Of a stretch of 55,770 nt of DNA, positions 40,026-48,218 are shown in pieces. Each line of letters opens with the position of its first letter. Positions within the stretch are counted from its first letter, which is position 1. The notes below the pieces were generated by a model. The model ran no database searches. It was not told the DNA's origin and worked only from the letters and a program-made list of their open reading frames with translations. Source of the DNA: a virus; the IMG/VR virus record IMGVR_UViG_3300034198_022322, positions 1-55,770 of that record; one strand, written 5' to 3'. The translations under genes were made by a program, and so were the position numbers.

Positions 40026-41518
40026 GACAAATCTTCCGGTGTCAGATGACCCTCCAGAGCCATGGTCATCAGCTGTCCTGCGTCCGGCTTCTCCCCATCA
40101 AAGGAGGCTCCTCGGCTCTTGGCTACGGCTCCCAGCTTGGCTGCAGCGTCATCGTCAAAGTCGTGCCGCTGCATGTACCAGCGCATGAATTCCTTCCGGC
40201 GATACGCGTCCATCTCCTTTTCGAAATCATCGCGACTCTCATCCGGTAGCATCTTGAGCGGATCAATTGCCCAGTGCTTGAGGGCGTAGGCTCGCCGCGG
40301 CGTGGGGTTGTTCACGAACTGCGCCCCGTGGCGGCTTTTGAACGATTTCCACCTTTTGATCTGCCTCTCGTCGCTGTCCGATCGCCGGCCGCTCGCGTAG
40401 TTGCGATACCATTCCAGCCAGCCCATTGAGTCCTGGTCATCCAGCCAATGGCTCGGCCACTGACGCATGGATGCCAAGCGAGGACCGTGCTTCCCGTAGA
40501 TGGAATTGTAGGCCTCGCGCATGTCCTCCGGAGACAGATCGGGGTCGAACGAAGCGGACTTCTCAGCAGCGAGCAGATCGAAATCCAGCTCCTGCCAGGC
40601 GTCCACCATCTCGTCCGGCGACAGATCCGGAGCAAACCGGACCGATGCGCTCTTGGCCATCTCGTCTGCGACCTCAGTCGCCCGGCCTGCTTGGCGCCAG
40701 AACGCAGCCTTCTCACGGCTGTACAGGTTCGGAAGGTTTGCCTTGAGTACACCCTCCGCCACCTGCGCACGGTTGAAGGCGTCCAAGATGGCCTTAGCCT
40801 TTTCCTCTCTGGGTAGCTGCGGGTCGCGCTGCCACTTCGGTACAGCTTTCAGGTAGGCCCGATCCACGGCATCCTTGGAGTACTTGCTGCGGTTCACCTC
40901 CAGAATCTTCGGCCCCCACCGTCTGGCGAGCTCATCGTCGGACACGCCGAGGTCTTTGAACACTGAGTAGGCGTGGAGGTCGGACGTGCCGATCTTGAGT
41001 CGATACTGGGCGGTCACCGGGTCCAGCGATACGCGCATGGCTGAGCCAGTACCCGGTCGCACGTTGAAGTGCGTCTCCAGTTCTCCATTGTCTCTCCGCC
41101 GCGTGTAGGCACCTGGCAGAAGTCTAGACTGTGAGATCAGCGCGAACTCGGAACCGTTGTTGATCAGGGTTCCGCGCTGAGTCAGGTATGGCATTCGAGC
41201 CAATGTGAAGTTCTTCTTCTGATCGATCACCTTGTTGGTGGCTGCGTCCACAAGCTTCACGTTCCCACGCAGCCTTCTCGAAAGCAGGCGGTCCGACATC
41301 AGAGCTTCCTTTTGCTCCGCGAGAGAGTACTTCTCCTTGTCGGCGTAGTGCAGGTTGTCCAACTCAAGCCTGACGCCTCCGTACTCGTAGCCGTGCACGT
41401 AGCGCTGCATCGAGTTCAGCACTCCGTCCTCCATGTCTTTGCGGAGCGTATCGGAGTCTTCGGGGTCTCGCAACCGCACACCATTGGGCGGTGGCGGAAT
41501 GTCCGGGTCGTCAGTCAT
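40022..41518 (-). CDS. rpoB: RNA polymerase beta subunit, N-terminal fragment
   Basis: 498 residues from MTDDPDIPPPPNGVRLRDPE (ATG 41518, preceded by GGAAGAGCGGG, one of the few SD-like leaders). Homology lies in the protrusion region: FTLARMPYLTQRGTLINNGS, EFALISQSRLLPGAY (cf. GTFIINGTERVVVSQLxRSPG) and RPGTGSAMRVSLD. The second half is phage-specific and contains two tandem copies of a unit, AKSASVRFAPDLSPDEMVDA and AEKSASFDPDLSPEDMREAY, each with KSA. Forms beta with the middle and C fragments. Confidence 0.9.
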   Translation of the reverse strand: MTDDPDIPPPPNGVRLRDPEDSDTLRKDMEDGVLNSMQRYVHGYEYGGVRLELDNLHYADKEKYSLAEQKEALMSDRLLSRRLRGNVKLVDAATNKVIDQKKNFTLARMPYLTQRGTLINNGSEFALISQSRLLPGAYTRRRDNGELETHFNVRPGTGSAMRVSLDPVTAQYRLKIGTSDLHAYSVFKDLGVSDDELARRWGPKILEVNRSKYSKDAVDRAYLKAVPKWQRDPQLPREEKAKAILDAFNRAQVAEGVLKANLPNLYSREKAAFWRQAGRATEVADEMAKSASVRFAPDLSPDEMVDAWQELDFDLLAAEKSASFDPDLSPEDMREAYNSIYGKHGPRLASMRQWPSHWLDDQDSMGWLEWYRNYASGRRSDSDERQIKRWKSFKSRHGAQFVNNPTPRRAYALKHWAIDPLKMLPDESRDDFEKEMDAYRRKEFMRWYMQRHDFDDDAAAKLGAVAKSRGASFDGEKPDAGQLMTMALEGHLTPEDLS

Positions 41519-41565
41519 CCCGCTCTTCCTACCATTTGCAGGCCCCAATTGCAACCCAGACCACG

Positions 41566-41595
41566 TAAAAGAAAGGGGGAGTGTTACCTCCCCCT
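41566..41595 (-). terminator. Rho-independent terminator after recQ-like gene
   Basis: 8-bp stem AGGGGGAG/CTCCCCCT with a 6-nt loop, then TTTCTTTT on the minus strand, between the RecQ-like stop (41601) and beta-N. Confidence 0.8.
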
Positions 41596-41600
41596 CCCCG

Positions 41601-43304
41601 TCACCGGTTCAGGTGTTTCTCCAAGAAGGCATGCTTCTCTTCGTCAGCCGTGGCGCAGTAATCGAGCACCTGCTGCAAGTTACTGTTCGCGGTATCAGCC
41701 TTGTGGTTGAGACGCTCAAACGCCTCGCGGCTCACTTCGTCAATCCCACGCTGCAAGCGCAAAGGCTTGGTCGTCGAGGGTCTGACGTAGTGAATCTTGC
41801 CGTTACCGCCCATACTCCGCAGCCGGGCCATGATGGTCGCTACTTCCTTGCCGGTGCATTCGGCCAGAGCATTCTGGTCTACGTGCAGCCATCCATCGTT
41901 TTCGACGTCGACACCGACCGCGTAGATCGCGTCGCGCATCTCGGCCTCAGCCTTGGTGAAGCTGACCGTACAAGGGTCGAACCTGATCCGCATCTGCTTG
42001 GCTGCAGCCATATCGTAAACGAACAGCGACTCGCCCAAACAGAAAGCCATGATGGCCTGTACCGTCATCACGTCCAGCCCGGCTTTACGAGCAATGTCGT
42101 CACGCTTCGCTGTGATCGTGCCGTCCCTCCCAGAGCGCATGGATGCCGCCGCCTTAACGAAGTCGCGGATGTCTCTTTCGTCAGGGTTCCCGCAGCGGAT
42201 GAAGTGCCGCTGTGTGCGGACGCCTTCCGGAGTGGGAATCATGTAGCACCAAGCATCTGATCCGTCGCGTCCTGCGCGGCCGATCTCCTGAGCGGTAGCC
42301 AGCAGCGTGCCCGGGATATCGTAGTGCACCACGTAGCGGATGTCCTTCTTGTCGACGCCCATTCCGAACGCGTTGGTAGCGAATATGATACCGTCCTTTG
42401 AGCGCATGAATTCGTCCTGGCAGCTGCTGCGCTCGGACGTCTTCATACCCCCGTGGTAGCAGAACACCTGCCGGCGCGTGTAGTTCTGCATCAGTGAGGC
42501 GTACATCTCGACTCGCTTGCGGGTCGATCCATAAACAACCGTCGGACCATTGCAGTTGGCAGCCACCCATGGGTGCGCATCGTTCATCGTCTCGAACTCA
42601 ATCGAGCTGAGGTGAAGATTTTCGCGCCGCGGGTAATGGTACACCAGCTTGGCGTTCGGGATCCCCAGGCCGCTGCGGACTTCCTTCTCTGCTTCTTCAG
42701 TCAGCGTCGCCGAAAGCGCTGCGACCACCTTTGGCCGCACGCGCTGGATGAATTCGCCCGCGAACTTGTAGCCGGGACGGAAAGTGTCCGCCCAACCGAA
42801 GGTGTGGCATTCGTCCATCGCCACGAGATCGGGCGGGTACTGCGAAACCACATTCCCCCACTCGACGTTCGAGAACCTCTCAGGCGACACCAGCATGATC
42901 TGCAGATTACCTGTGGCCCAGTCACGCAAGGCCGCGGCGTTGTGAGCGTCAGTCTCCAAGCTGGAGATGCTGGCAGCCGCAATACCCAGTCTTTGCATGT
43001 TCTGCACCTGATCGCGCATCAAAGCGAGCAGGGGGTAGATCACAATCGTTCTCCAGTTCATGCAGAGCGTCGGTACGACAAAGCATGAGCTTTTACCTGT
43101 GGCCGTCGGCAGAATCACCACTGAATCGATACCCATCATGATGGTGTCGACTGCCTTGTCCTGACCAGGTCTGAGGCCGGTGTAACCCATCTTGGCCAAG
43201 ACCATCGGCAATCGCGCCTTACCTTTCCGGTATTGCGCGATTGCCTCGAGAGGGATGTCGCCCGCTCTAGGCTTGATCTCAATTTCTGGTTGATCTTCGT
43301 CCAT
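41601..43304 (-). CDS. RecQ-like DNA helicase
   Basis: 567 residues. SF2 motifs in order: motif 0 YTGLRPGQDKAVDTIMMGID (41-60), Walker A VILPTATGKSSCF (63-75), Ia VIYPLLALMRDQV, motif II VAMDECHTFGWADTFRPGYK (DECH instead of DEAH), III VAALSATLTEEAE, IV VVYGSTRKRVEMYASL, V ATNAFGMGVDKKDIRYVVHY, and VI TAQEIGRAGRDGSDAWCYM. The C-terminal 180 residues may include a winged helix (GWLHVDQNALAECTGKEVAT) but no obvious HRDC. Probably acts with the RecA-like recombinase in phage recombination or fork repair. Confidence 0.93.
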   Translation of the reverse strand: MDEDQPEIEIKPRAGDIPLEAIAQYRKGKARLPMVLAKMGYTGLRPGQDKAVDTIMMGIDSVVILPTATGKSSCFVVPTLCMNWRTIVIYPLLALMRDQVQNMQRLGIAAASISSLETDAHNAAALRDWATGNLQIMLVSPERFSNVEWGNVVSQYPPDLVAMDECHTFGWADTFRPGYKFAGEFIQRVRPKVVAALSATLTEEAEKEVRSGLGIPNAKLVYHYPRRENLHLSSIEFETMNDAHPWVAANCNGPTVVYGSTRKRVEMYASLMQNYTRRQVFCYHGGMKTSERSSCQDEFMRSKDGIIFATNAFGMGVDKKDIRYVVHYDIPGTLLATAQEIGRAGRDGSDAWCYMIPTPEGVRTQRHFIRCGNPDERDIRDFVKAAASMRSGRDGTITAKRDDIARKAGLDVMTVQAIMAFCLGESLFVYDMAAAKQMRIRFDPCTVSFTKAEAEMRDAIYAVGVDVENDGWLHVDQNALAECTGKEVATIMARLRSMGGNGKIHYVRPSTTKPLRLQRGIDEVSREAFERLNHKADTANSNLQQVLDYCATADEEKHAFLEKHLNR

Positions 43305-43306
43305 GG

Positions 43307-43768
43307 TTATCGAGCGCAGGAGGTCACGTGAAAGGCGGTCACCTTGATGTTGCGATCTCCAACTTTCACGTGATTGGAAACCGACCTGTAGGGAAGACCT
43401 TCAAAGTCTTCCGCAGGTCCCGCAACAACTGCCCAGATGCTGTTCTTGGCTGAGCGCAGCTTGTCCCGTACCAAGAGAATTTCTCCCGGAGATGAGATGA
43501 CCTCCGAGAGCAAATCGCACAGGTCGGCTTGCAGCTCGACGCTGAGTATCGAACTCATGACGTCCACCACCCATGGGTACAGGCTGGCGTTGCCTTGGTT
43601 CAATGCCCTGACCAGTTGCCTAGGCGCACCGTCGTCGGTCGCGACCTCGAGTACAATGGCGACCTTATCGGCCGCAGGCACTTGAAGAATCGAAGCCAAC
43701 CAAGAAGCTACCTGACCCTCCGAGGCTTTGAGAGCGGCCACCGGCATGTCCATCTTGCGTTTACTCAT
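43307..43768 (-). CDS. Hypothetical protein between RecQ-like and RecA-like genes
   Basis: 153 residues (MSKRKMDMPVAALKASEGQV, ASWLASILQVPAADKVAIVL, SSILSVELQADLCDLLSEVI). It overlaps the recombinase gene by 8 bp and precedes the helicase by 2 bp, so it is likely co-expressed with both. Mixed alpha/beta, no motif recognised. A recombination accessory role is inference from position. Confidence 0.7.
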   Translation of the reverse strand: MSKRKMDMPVAALKASEGQVASWLASILQVPAADKVAIVLEVATDDGAPRQLVRALNQGNASLYPWVVDVMSSILSVELQADLCDLLSEVISSPGEILLVRDKLRSAKNSIWAVVAGPAEDFEGLPYRSVSNHVKVGDRNIKVTAFHVTSCAR

Positions 43769-45197
43769 TGTCGGCCTCCTCTTCTCCTTCGACCTGTTCC
43801 TCTTCAGTCAGGGCTTCTTCATCCTCATCCTCATCAACCTCATCCTCCGAATCCTCGCTGCGAGCAGCAGGAACGAACGAAGTGTCGCTGTAACCCTCGA
43901 TACCGAGGGCGCTACCGAGGAACTGGACGTTGGCTGGGTCAGCCTTCAACGCATCGTAAAGGCGCTTTGCTGTAACACCCACACAACCCAGCGTATCGCA
44001 CGTGTAGCGGCCGTCGGTCACGGTCGTGCCGAGCAGCTTCTCCTGCGCCATCCACTCGGCGGTCTTGTCCGCGAACGTCAGGGTGTCGTCATACTCAGTG
44101 CCAGTGTCGGCGTGGTCGTCGTAGAAGATGGTCATACCGCACGAACGTCCCGGCGCCGAGTATGCGTTCTTGCGCATCTTGATGTTGACGTGGATGCCGA
44201 TGTTCTTCTTCTGCTTGTTCTTCACCGGACCTGCACTCGTCATGACGAAACGGTAGGATGCAATCTGACGAAGACCGCGGCCGCCGATCGTGGTGTCGTT
44301 GTCCTTCTCGGACTGCATCACCGGGCTCTTGAAGCCGCTCATGTCGACTTTGACGTTCTGGTGATTGAAGAAAACGATCGATGCATTGTAGGTGTCCATG
44401 AACTCCGGCAGCCAGCGCTTCATTGCCTGGGCGTGCTTGGAGTGACCCATGTTTGAACCCGTGCCGGTGTCCTTCACATCTGCCTTCTTGGCTGTGGACG
44501 ACAGGCCCCAAGTCGACTGGCCCTGTGCCTCGGAGGACGATTTGAGGCTGCTCCAGGTGTCGATGAACACGTAGATCGGGTTACCCTTGGTTGCCGGGTC
44601 CTCGTCGCAGCGCTTTCTGAGGTCGGCCACTGATCGCCTGATGATCTCGTCGCACTCGATGAGCTGACGTGCCGAAACCAACTGCACCATGTTCAGGAAC
44701 AGCGTGGCCTTCTTCTTGTCCCGGGACAGCAGGCGCTTGATGCGGGAGGTGTCCATCGGCTTGTTCTCGCACTCGATGTACACGGTGTAGCAGCCAGCTT
44801 CCGCAAGGCGCCCAATCATGTCGAAACAGAACGTCGTCTTACCGACGGCCTCGGGAGCGATGAACTCGATCACGGACTGATTGCGGATGCCGACTGATCC
44901 CAGCATGGACTGGAAATAGATGTCATCGTACGGGAACAGCATTTTCCGGAACGTGGCCGGCGTGTGCATGTTGAGCGGCCTGGTCTTGGAACGGTTGGCC
45001 AAAGTCTCGATACTCTTGCGGACATTTGAGACCTGCCGCGTGTAGATGTCCGACGCGCTTTTGTCGTCAAACTTCCGCCGAAAAACGATCGGCGGCAAAG
45101 CGTCTGGATCCTCAATGTTAACGGATTCTGAGCGCTTGGTGGTAGTTTTCTTGGCGGCCTTCTTGGCAGCCTTCTTGGCAGTTTTCTTAGCTGGCAT
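43761..45197 (-). CDS. RecA/UvsX-like recombinase with basic head and acidic tail
   Basis: 478 residues. The ATPase core has Walker A IEFIAPEAVGKTTFCFDMIG (P-loop 114-121), a catalytic-Glu-type strand YTVYIECENKPMD, Walker B PIYVFIDTWSSLK, DNA-loop-region text (TGTGSNMGHSKHAQAMKRWL) and SIVFFNHQNVKVDM. The N-terminus is a Lys/Ala tail (AKKTAKKAAKKAAKKTTTKR) like histone H1. The C-terminus is extremely acidic (DSEDEVDEDEDEEALTEEEQ). Acidic C-tails regulate RecA loading; the H1-like head is unusual. Catalyses strand exchange in phage replication or repair. Confidence 0.88.
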   Translation of the reverse strand: MPAKKTAKKAAKKAAKKTTTKRSESVNIEDPDALPPIVFRRKFDDKSASDIYTRQVSNVRKSIETLANRSKTRPLNMHTPATFRKMLFPYDDIYFQSMLGSVGIRNQSVIEFIAPEAVGKTTFCFDMIGRLAEAGCYTVYIECENKPMDTSRIKRLLSRDKKKATLFLNMVQLVSARQLIECDEIIRRSVADLRKRCDEDPATKGNPIYVFIDTWSSLKSSSEAQGQSTWGLSSTAKKADVKDTGTGSNMGHSKHAQAMKRWLPEFMDTYNASIVFFNHQNVKVDMSGFKSPVMQSEKDNDTTIGGRGLRQIASYRFVMTSAGPVKNKQKKNIGIHVNIKMRKNAYSAPGRSCGMTIFYDDHADTGTEYDDTLTFADKTAEWMAQEKLLGTTVTDGRYTCDTLGCVGVTAKRLYDALKADPANVQFLGSALGIEGYSDTSFVPAARSEDSEDEVDEDEDEEALTEEEQVEGEEEADNE

Positions 45198-45221
45198 AAT
45201 GATTGTATGATGTAAAAGCGC

Positions 45222-45250
45222 AAAAAGGCGGGGGCCACAAGGCCCCCGCC
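45222..45250 (-). terminator. Rho-independent terminator
   Basis: Perfect 10-bp stem GGCGGGGGCC/GGCCCCCGCC, 4-nt loop, then TTTTT on the minus strand. It follows the stop at 45267. The next ATG is only 25 bp further (45197). Confidence 0.9.
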
Positions 45251-45266
45251 CGAACTATCGAACCGA

Positions 45267-46919
45267 TCAATTACCGATCCCGCCGTCGTACAGAGTCGAC
45301 AGCTCAACCACCCGACCGATGATTTCCGGCGGCAGATTCCCATTGTTGGCAATCACCTTTTCAACAAGATCGTCGATCTCATTGCGTTCTTCGGCCGACA
45401 ACGTCGCGTAGCGTGCGGACGGACAGATCGACTCACGCGTCGATACGACTGCATCCTGCGCAGGACCCGCTGACGCAGGTGCGGCGGAGGCGGCTGGAGA
45501 CTGCTGCACCGCAGGAGCGGGCGGCGCAGTGGGAGCAGGAGGCGCGGCGTGCGTGGGCAACACCGCAATGGCACCCACCCAGTTTCCGCCCTTGTTCACC
45601 TGCAAGCTCGGATCCGACTCAAACGCGACAGCGATTTCGCCGATCGTCATGTGCGCAGGAGGCTGCCCAGGACTGGCCGCCCAGAACTTCTCCTCAACGG
45701 GCGGCGCAGGGGGAGCTGGAGGTGCAGGGGGCGCTGGAGGTGCAGGAGGCGCCGGCGGTGCAGGAGGCGCCGGCGGTGCTGAGGGAGCGGGAGGAGCCGG
45801 CGGTGCAGCGAACGGGGCGGCGGGCGGCGGCACAAGCGGAGCGGGAGCTGCAGGAGCAGGAGCCGGAATAGCATCACGCATCGGGTTGTACGGAGCCGGT
45901 GCGGGCTGACTCTGCTCTGCGCGAGCAGGCGCACGACCTCCACCTTTACGCTCACCGACGTTTGCGCGGTGACCGCACGCTTCCTTGATGATGTCGAGCG
46001 GCACTTCCGTCAGATGCATCACCGCGAAGTCGACCATCTCCTGGTACGTGGGGAAGTTCCAGTTTTCCGGGTCGAACAGGGCGATACGCTTGTCGAGGAT
46101 CTCCTGCGGGATGACGATGCGGCGGAGCGGATCGTCCAGAATTTCCTCGCGCTCGGTGAACGAGAACACGTTGATCTCCTGCGGATCCTTCGGCGACACC
46201 CGGCGCTTGTTGACGTGCCAGATCATGGCGGCGTTCGGATCCGTCGGGTCACCGAGCAGGTAGCGCGGATACTTCGGAGTCAGGACCGGAGAGTTGTCGT
46301 CGCGAATCCAGCGCATCTGATCGATGTTGTAGTAATGCGCTGCGCCGGTGTACGAGAGTACGTCGAGGATGTACTTGTTGCGGTCGGACTTGTTGGTGTA
46401 CCAGCCGAGCGAGAAGTAGCGAGAGCGACGCTGAGGGATCGGGGCGTCGGTGTTGCGGTCCGGCTTGTCCGTGTACATCTTCTTTTCGGCATCGGACATC
46501 CGCTTGTTGAAGCGTACAAACCGAGCCAAATCCTCAAACGCATCTGCACTTTCTTCGGCGCTGACGTTCTCTCCGCCGAGCATTGCGCCGCGGCTGTGCG
46601 GACTCATGAAGTGCTCGTTCTCCGGACCCACGAAGCTGTAGCAGAGCAACGGCACTGCCCACGGGTTGGGCAAGAAGTGCCGAGACGTGCCGTCCGCGCT
46701 GTCACTCCAGCAGGAACCGACCGACTTGAGGAAGCTCGTGTCGCACGTGTCCAGGTCGCAGTCGAACGATGGAAGGAAGACGCCCTCCCAGCGGTCGTTC
46801 ACAGCCGATGCGCCGATGAACTGCACGCGCATGTCCTTGTTCTTGCTGGCCAGCATCGAGCGGCGGTTGTTGCCTTTGTACAGTTCCTCTTCGTTTACGA
46901 TAGGGCGAAATTTTGCCAT
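45267..46919 (-). CDS. Hypothetical protein with Pro-Ala repeat, single-strand-binding candidate by context
   Basis: 550 residues. The N-terminal 330 residues are folded (MAKFRPIVNEEELYKGNNRR, RYFSLGWYTNKSDRNKYILD, FDPENWNFPTYQEMVDFAVM). Then comes a long Pro/Ala linker with about ten APP units (residues about 370-415), a short block (PAHMTIGEIAVAFESDPSLQ), more Pro/Ala, and a helical end (LSAEERNEIDDLVEKVIANN). Not a recognised family. Its place between the replisome and the recombinase, flanked by a terminator, would suit a single-strand DNA-binding or loader protein, but no OB-fold signature is readable. Confidence 0.72.
   Translation of the reverse strand: MAKFRPIVNEEELYKGNNRRSMLASKNKDMRVQFIGASAVNDRWEGVFLPSFDCDLDTCDTSFLKSVGSCWSDSADGTSRHFLPNPWAVPLLCYSFVGPENEHFMSPHSRGAMLGGENVSAEESADAFEDLARFVRFNKRMSDAEKKMYTDKPDRNTDAPIPQRRSRYFSLGWYTNKSDRNKYILDVLSYTGAAHYYNIDQMRWIRDDNSPVLTPKYPRYLLGDPTDPNAAMIWHVNKRRVSPKDPQEINVFSFTEREEILDDPLRRIVIPQEILDKRIALFDPENWNFPTYQEMVDFAVMHLTEVPLDIIKEACGHRANVGERKGGGRAPARAEQSQPAPAPYNPMRDAIPAPAPAAPAPLVPPPAAPFAAPPAPPAPSAPPAPPAPPAPPAPPAPPAPPAPPAPPVEEKFWAASPGQPPAHMTIGEIAVAFESDPSLQVNKGGNWVGAIAVLPTHAAPPAPTAPPAPAVQQSPAASAAPASAGPAQDAVVSTRESICPSARYATLSAEERNEIDDLVEKVIANNGNLPPEIIGRVVELSTLYDGGIGN
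45700..45812. repeat. Tandem Pro-Ala-coding repeat
   Basis: Imperfect 9/18-bp GC-rich repeats (unit GCAGGAGGCGCCGGCGGT and variants on the plus strand) encode the APP tract of the 550-residue protein. Likely prone to length change by slippage. Confidence 0.85.
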
Positions 46920-46984
46920 AATAGTTGTTTTCTAGGGTGGCGCGAATTCAAAGGTGCGCGCCGTCACCATTACTTTCCAAACAA

Positions 46985-47587
46985 TCAGTCTTCGGCGTCG
47001 ACATCCAAGGCGTAGCCTGCCGGGACCGCAGTAGTCTTGCGGTTGGCGAGCTTGACCTCGATGGCGTCGTCTTCGACCAGGGTCACCTTCCCGATATTAC
47101 CGATCTTGGTGCTACCGTTGATGTCCTTTCCAGCTGTGATGAGAGCATCCAGTTCACGGATGACCTCAATGATGCGCTCCGCCTTGGTGTTCGGCGGACG
47201 CTGCGTCACACGACACACAGCTCCATTGAGTAACCACTCGAACCTCACCGTGGTGACATCGCGCTGAGAAGCTGGGATGACCTGCGAGCGATACACCCGG
47301 GAAGGGATGATATCGATGCCGATGGCCTGATTATTGATGTCCTTGTGGATGATGAACTTGTGGTTCTGCAGACGGTCCAGACCGTCCGGAAGCTGCCCTT
47401 CCTCGTTCTCGCCTGCCGCGTAAAGGAAAAGCTCCTTCGTCACCGGCATGTGGTTATGGTTACCCTGCTCATCCACGAACGAGAGAAGCAGCTGCTTCTT
47501 TCCCGTTGTGGGGTTGGGGCGGGTTTCCGGCGAGGTGATGCGCCACGCAAGAACGCGGCGGTGCGTATTTCGTTTCTTCAGTTTCAT
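46985..47587 (-). CDS. Hypothetical protein
   Basis: 200 residues (MKLKKRNTHRRVLAWRITSP, DEQGNHNHMPVTKELFLYAA, HKDINNQAIGIDIIPSRVYR, TTVRFEWLLNGAVCRVTQRP). A basic N-terminus and beta-rich body could suit nucleic-acid binding. It shares ATGA with the zinc-protein gene upstream. Function unknown; in the replication block. Confidence 0.72.
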   Translation of the reverse strand: MKLKKRNTHRRVLAWRITSPETRPNPTTGKKQLLLSFVDEQGNHNHMPVTKELFLYAAGENEEGQLPDGLDRLQNHKFIIHKDINNQAIGIDIIPSRVYRSQVIPASQRDVTTVRFEWLLNGAVCRVTQRPPNTKAERIIEVIRELDALITAGKDINGSTKIGNIGKVTLVEDDAIEVKLANRKTTAVPAGYALDVDAED

Positions 47588-48072
47588 GACTGTGGTGAGG
47601 AGCCTAGCTCCTTCCGCAGCTTATCGGCTTGCTTCAGCCCGCTCAAGGTTTTTTGTTCAATTTCTTGAACCAAATCCAAGTCCCTCACAGTCACGATCTT
47701 GCGAGCGCGGCAGAAGTTCTCATGCTCCAGCACAGGCGTCGCAGAAGACTGCGGCGCGCACCGAGGGCACTTCGCGATGTGGTAATGGCGCCGCCCTTCA
47801 AACTTGAACCCAGTCTTTGCTGTCTGCGGCTTCATGAAGCCCTGAAGTGTTTTGCACCCAAGGCATACGATCCGGGACATGTCGCTGAATTCCTTCCGGC
47901 AATCTGCGCACAGCGTCTCGTCGTAGTTCACCAAGCCGCTGTACCAGCGCGTGGTGTGCTCGTTGACGGTCAGAAGTTCACCACACAGACAACGGCGCAT
48001 GCTGACCATCTCCGCTTGAGAGAACGGCTCAGCCAGCCTGTCCAGAAGCCTTTCTTTGTCCTTTGGATTCAC
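47584..48072 (-). CDS. Zinc-ribbon protein
   Basis: 162 residues with GTG 48072, or 138 from ATG 48000 (MRRCLCGELLTVNEHTTRWY), which has GCGGAG about 10 bp upstream and may be the true start. Four Cys pairs: CLCG, LCADCRKEF, VCLGCKTLQ and KCPRCAPQ, giving one or two zinc ribbons. C-terminal helix (LVQEIEQKTLSGLKQADKLR). Possibly a primase-, transcription- or DnaK-suppressor-like zinc factor; unassigned. Confidence 0.75.
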   Translation of the reverse strand: MNPKDKERLLDRLAEPFSQAEMVSMRRCLCGELLTVNEHTTRWYSGLVNYDETLCADCRKEFSDMSRIVCLGCKTLQGFMKPQTAKTGFKFEGRRHYHIAKCPRCAPQSSATPVLEHENFCRARKIVTVRDLDLVQEIEQKTLSGLKQADKLRKELGSSPQS

Positions 48073-48079
48073 GGCGCTC

Positions 48080-48107
48080 AGCGTAGCAGGGCAATCGCAC
48101 CTGTCAG
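48080..48107 (-). promoter_or_regulatory. Candidate sigma70-like promoter
   Basis: CTGACA (48107-48102), 16-bp spacer, TACGCT (48085-48080) on the minus strand, just downstream of the 48139-48178 terminator and preceded by a T-rich run. Start of transcription would be near 48073, leaderless for GTG 48072 or with a 70-nt leader for ATG 48000. Confidence 0.45.
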
Positions 48108-48138
48108 CTAAAAATCATCCGACGCCCCACTGCCAGGT

Positions 48139-48178
48139 AAAAAGCTCGACCAGCGGGCACCCCCGGGGTGCCCGCTGG
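48139..48178 (-). terminator. Rho-independent terminator
   Basis: Stem CCAGCGGGCACCCC/GGGGTGCCCGCTGG, nearly continuous (29-nt palindrome, 48150-48178), with TTTTT (48143-48139) on the minus strand. It ends the helicase-polymerase-small membrane protein unit. Confidence 0.88.
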
Positions 48179-48218
48179 CTTTGATGCTCCCAACCTCATT
48201 TGTGTGTTAGCCGTGGCC

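Noticed and set aside
45197-45221. Sigma70 promoter TTGCGC...TACAAT before the recombinase gene
   Set aside because: The hexamers are only about 10 bp apart and the T-run belongs to the terminator, so it does not make a usable promoter on the standard model.
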